From: Betaproteobacteria bacterium TMED41
Lineage (GTDB): Bacteria; Pseudomonadota; Gammaproteobacteria; Burkholderiales; Burkholderiaceae_A
DNA: 9,140 bases
NCBI GenBank assembly: GCA_002167365.1
Contig: NHCU01000036.1
Location: 36,632 to 45,771, forward strand
Direction: 5' to 3'
In this document: piece by piece, positions 6,665 through 9,140 of the stretch
Layout: each line of letters begins with the position of its first letter
How positions within the stretch are numbered: the first letter of the stretch is position 1
The notes under the pieces: generated by a model
Told to the model about the DNA's origin: nothing
Seen by the model: only the letters and a program-made list of their open reading frames with translations
Databases searched by the model: none
Position numbers and translations under genes: made by a program

Positions 6665-9043
6665 TCATTTACTTTCAGAACGTAATTTTTTCCCAATTTT
6701 AAAAATATTGGCAATTACTGGCACCAAAATAATGGCTCCTATCATATTAAAAAACAACATAAAACCGAGCAAAAGACCCATATCTTGTTGAAATTTTAAA
6801 TCAGACCATACCCAACTCATAACAGCAATACTCATAATTATGGCCGTGAAAATAGAGGCTGAGCCCCTTAATTTGAGACTGGCAAGATATGCTTCTTTTA
6901 ATGTTTGATTTTCCACTTTAATACAATGGGATATTCTTTCAAACAAATAAATACCATAATCAACACCAACACCAACACCCAAGGCTATGACTGGCAGAGT
7001 ATTGACTTTTACACCAATCCCTAAAAAAACCATCAAAGCGTTACAAGCCATTGTCACGAGCAACAAAGGCAAAACAATACAGAGAGTCACAGAAAATGAA
7101 TTAAAAATGATTAAGCACAATATTGAAACAGATATAAAGAGTGCAAAATTGACTAAGGTATCTGAAGTTGCAATCACCTCGTTGGTAGCAGCCATTAAAC
7201 CAGCATTACCCATTGCTAATTTATAATTAATAAACTGATTATTATTTTCTTTAGCAAATTTTTTGATATCGGCAACAACACTTTTAATTGATTGAGATTG
7301 ATGATCACGCAAAAAAATTGTTATTGGCAAAACAGTACAGCCGGCATTCATAAAGGTATTACCCAGCCGAGTAGCATAACCAACACCTTGCGCAATTTGT
7401 ATAGACGATTCTGGAATAACTCTCCATCGCACATTATTCTCCGAATATGTTTGGTTAATTTTTCTCACAAGTCCTGCCATTCCTTGAACAGCAATGACAT
7501 TCTCGTTTTGTTTCACCACATATTCAAACTCGTCAACTGATTCCATGACTTCCTTGTTTAAACATGGCGAGTCTTTACCACTGAGTTCGACAATTACTTT
7601 TAATGAGTCAACAGCAATATCAAATGAATTTGTAATTGCAAGAACATCTTGATTATATCTCGAGTTCTCTCTGAGCTCCGGAACGCCAATACCTAAATCT
7701 CCAATCTGTATTTTTTGTGCATAAAAAAAACAAAAGAAAGAAGCAACACTAAAAATAATAATTATCCATAAACTATTTTTTAGATTTAAAATTTTTTGAA
7801 GAAATAACCAAAATTTATCTGCAAATTCTCCATTTCCAAGGGACTTATTTAATTGTATAGTTTTGGGATAAAATGACAAAAGTACAGGAAGTAAAAGCTT
7901 GTTTGACAAAATCATCAGTAATACACCAATTGTTGCAGTTAAAACTAATTCTTTTACAATATCGATGTCAACAACTCCTATAACACCAAAACCAATTGCA
8001 TTAGCAAGCAAAGCCGTTGTACCAGGAATAAAAAGACTTTTAAATGCCAATCTTGATGATTCAAGTCTAGAATTCCCATTGAAGACCTCATTTTTCCAAG
8101 CATTAACCATTTGAACAGCATGTGAAACTGCAATTGAAAAAATCAAAAAAGGTATCAATATTGACATGGGGTCTAGTGACAAACCTAAAAATGGCATTAG
8201 ACCAAGTAACCATATGATCGGAACCGATGAGCAGATTAGTGTGTAGAGGGTTAGCGCCCAGGATTTAAAATAAACAAACAATAAAATCATTATCAATACA
8301 AAAGCAAAGCCAAAAAAAACAATTACTCCAGTTGCACCATCTGCTATGTCCCCGACGGCCTTTGCATAGCCAATTATGTGAACTTTTAAATCGTCACTTT
8401 CATATTTTTCACGAATGTTTTCTAGAGATTTTGCAATTTTAAATACATCTGTAGCATTTCCACTCTGGTCACGATCAATAAGCGTAGCAACTACTAAAGC
8501 AGATGATCCATCTGTTGCAACTATCCTACCGTTCCAATTCGACTTTAGAACATTTTCTTTAACCCTAGCTATTTGATTTGTGGTTCCAGAAAAATCTGCA
8601 GATATAATATTACCTGCTCGAAAGCCCTCTTCAACTACTTCCACAAACCTAACATTTGGGGTAAATAACGATGTAACTGAACTTCTTTCAACACCATCAA
8701 TGAAAAAAACATCTTCAGTTAACTTACTGAGTGAAGTAAGAAAATCTTTTGTATAAATAGAATTATTAACAGGGCTAATCGCTATTAAAATCTTATTCGC
8801 ACCGCCAAAAGAAGTCTTATACTTTGAAAAAATCTTCATATATTCGTGATTAGTAGGCACAGTTTTCAAAAAATCAGCGCCTGTCTGTATTCGGGTACTT
8901 GCAAAACCTAAAGTTATAGTTATCAATATAAATACTGATAATAGAAACTTTCTATAAGAAAAAATAAAGCTCGAGGAGAGATCTACTAAGGTTTTTAGAA
9001 AACTTTTTTTTATCATCGTTTTTTTTGTCAAATGAATTAACAC
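6665..9043 (-). CDS. RND/MMPL superfamily exporter, 12 transmembrane segments
   Basis: This 792-residue inner-membrane protein has RND/MMPL topology: TM1 at about 32-50, a large periplasmic loop (52-237), a block of five TMs (about 238-391), TM7 (about 425-443), a second periplasmic loop (444-629) and five more TMs (about 630-780). FGGANKILIAI (79-89) and GVGVDYGIYLFE (691-702) are typical of the hydrophobe/lipid-exporting branch. Asp695 in TM10 is the expected proton-relay residue. The equivalent place in the first half reads AVSHAVQMVN (305-314), with His308 and no Asp. Cys494 and Cys569 are the only cysteines in the periplasmic loops. It starts with GTG directly after the TAA of the upstream YCF48-like gene; an in-frame ATG at 9016 would give 783 residues. 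Neither has a clear Shine-Dalgarno. I prefer GTG because abutting junctions are the rule in this operon, but the choice is near even. The substrate is unknown, probably lipid-like by family and context. Confidence 0.9.
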   Translation of the reverse strand: MLIHLTKKTMIKKSFLKTLVDLSSSFIFSYRKFLLSVFILITITLGFASTRIQTGADFLKTVPTNHEYMKIFSKYKTSFGGANKILIAISPVNNSIYTKDFLTSLSKLTEDVFFIDGVERSSVTSLFTPNVRFVEVVEEGFRAGNIISADFSGTTNQIARVKENVLKSNWNGRIVATDGSSALVVATLIDRDQSGNATDVFKIAKSLENIREKYESDDLKVHIIGYAKAVGDIADGATGVIVFFGFAFVLIMILLFVYFKSWALTLYTLICSSVPIIWLLGLMPFLGLSLDPMSILIPFLIFSIAVSHAVQMVNAWKNEVFNGNSRLESSRLAFKSLFIPGTTALLANAIGFGVIGVVDIDIVKELVLTATIGVLLMILSNKLLLPVLLSFYPKTIQLNKSLGNGEFADKFWLFLQKILNLKNSLWIIIIFSVASFFCFFYAQKIQIGDLGIGVPELRENSRYNQDVLAITNSFDIAVDSLKVIVELSGKDSPCLNKEVMESVDEFEYVVKQNENVIAVQGMAGLVRKINQTYSENNVRWRVIPESSIQIAQGVGYATRLGNTFMNAGCTVLPITIFLRDHQSQSIKSVVADIKKFAKENNNQFINYKLAMGNAGLMAATNEVIATSDTLVNFALFISVSILCLIIFNSFSVTLCIVLPLLLVTMACNALMVFLGIGVKVNTLPVIALGVGVGVDYGIYLFERISHCIKVENQTLKEAYLASLKLRGSASIFTAIIMSIAVMSWVWSDLKFQQDMGLLLGFMLFFNMIGAIILVPVIANIFKIGKKLRSESK

Positions 9044-9140
9044 TTAATCTAAAATAAAACCGCCATCCATTCCAACCAAAAAAACTGAACCGTCATTTAA
9101 TTCAACTCCACTATTTACAACTCTCAGTGGAACAGTTTTT
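9044..9140 (-). CDS. Probable YCF48-like / BNR-repeat protein, last 31 codons (5' end outside window)
   Basis: Reading the reverse strand from the right edge, an open frame ends in TAA at 9046-9044, directly against the GTG of the RND gene. It encodes KTVPLRVVNSGVELNDGS followed by VFLVGMDGGFILD. The pattern of a short strand, a D-G turn, then VFLVGMDGG is typical of the last blade of YCF48-like beta-propellers, which often end in a G-x-GG-hydrophobic motif. Such genes are frequent immediate neighbours of RND and DUF1329 genes in gammaproteobacteria. Only 31 residues are visible, so the call rests on this short motif plus context. If right, the full protein would probably be an exported periplasmic propeller and the first or an early gene of this operon. 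Confidence 0.6.
   Translation of the reverse strand, partial: KTVPLRVVNSGVELNDGSVFLVGMDGGFILD

Noticed and set aside
6534..8114. Several forward-strand open frames of 70-85 codons opposite the flavoenzyme and RND genes
   Set aside because: They are antisense to well-recognised genes, resemble no known protein and have no supporting start signals.
1..9140. Mobile element, CRISPR array, tRNA or phage remnant
   Set aside because: Scanning by eye found no direct or inverted repeat arrays, integrase or transposase motifs, or tRNA-like cloverleaf; coding genes fill almost the whole window.

Overview
The window comes from an AT-rich, densely packed bacterial genome (GC looks like roughly one third by eye). 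A FadE-type acyl-CoA dehydrogenase with the long DUF1974 C-terminal region, next to FadI/FadJ-like enzymes and a DUF1329/RND/YCF48-like cluster, points to a gammaproteobacterium. The low GC and near-absence of intergenic DNA suggest a small-genome, perhaps marine, lineage; that habitat is inference. No RNA gene, CRISPR array, insertion sequence or repeat array was seen.

Forward strand, 1-4300: a beta-oxidation operon. It holds the 3' part of fadE (acyl-CoA to trans-2-enoyl-CoA), a FadI-type thiolase (3-ketoacyl-CoA to acetyl-CoA plus shortened acyl-CoA) and a FadJ-like fusion of enoyl-CoA hydratase and 3-hydroxyacyl-CoA dehydrogenase. Together they supply every step of one beta-oxidation turn. 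Gaps are 14 and 2 nt, so co-transcription is likely. Catalytic residues of the thiolase and of both FadJ domains are intact; the FadE active-site glutamate should lie just outside the left edge.

Reverse strand, 9140-4311: a second operon converges on the first across only 10 bp. In transcription order it has the last 31 codons of a probable YCF48-like (BNR/WD40-like beta-propeller) protein, a 12-TM RND/MMPL-family exporter, a nitronate-monooxygenase-family flavoenzyme and a secreted DUF1329 protein. The junctions are stop-then-start with no gap (TAA|GTG, TGA|ATG) and a 4-nt GTGA overlap, so the four genes look translationally coupled. DUF1329, YCF48-like and RND genes recur together in Proteobacteria, usually with a DUF1302 outer-membrane protein that is not in this window. 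The natural hypothesis is an envelope system moving a hydrophobic, lipid-like compound.

The most interesting point is the flavoenzyme lodged between the exporter and the DUF1329 gene, facing a fatty-acid degradation operon. Nothing here proves a new system; the substrate of the transport module and the flavoenzyme's role in it are the open questions.
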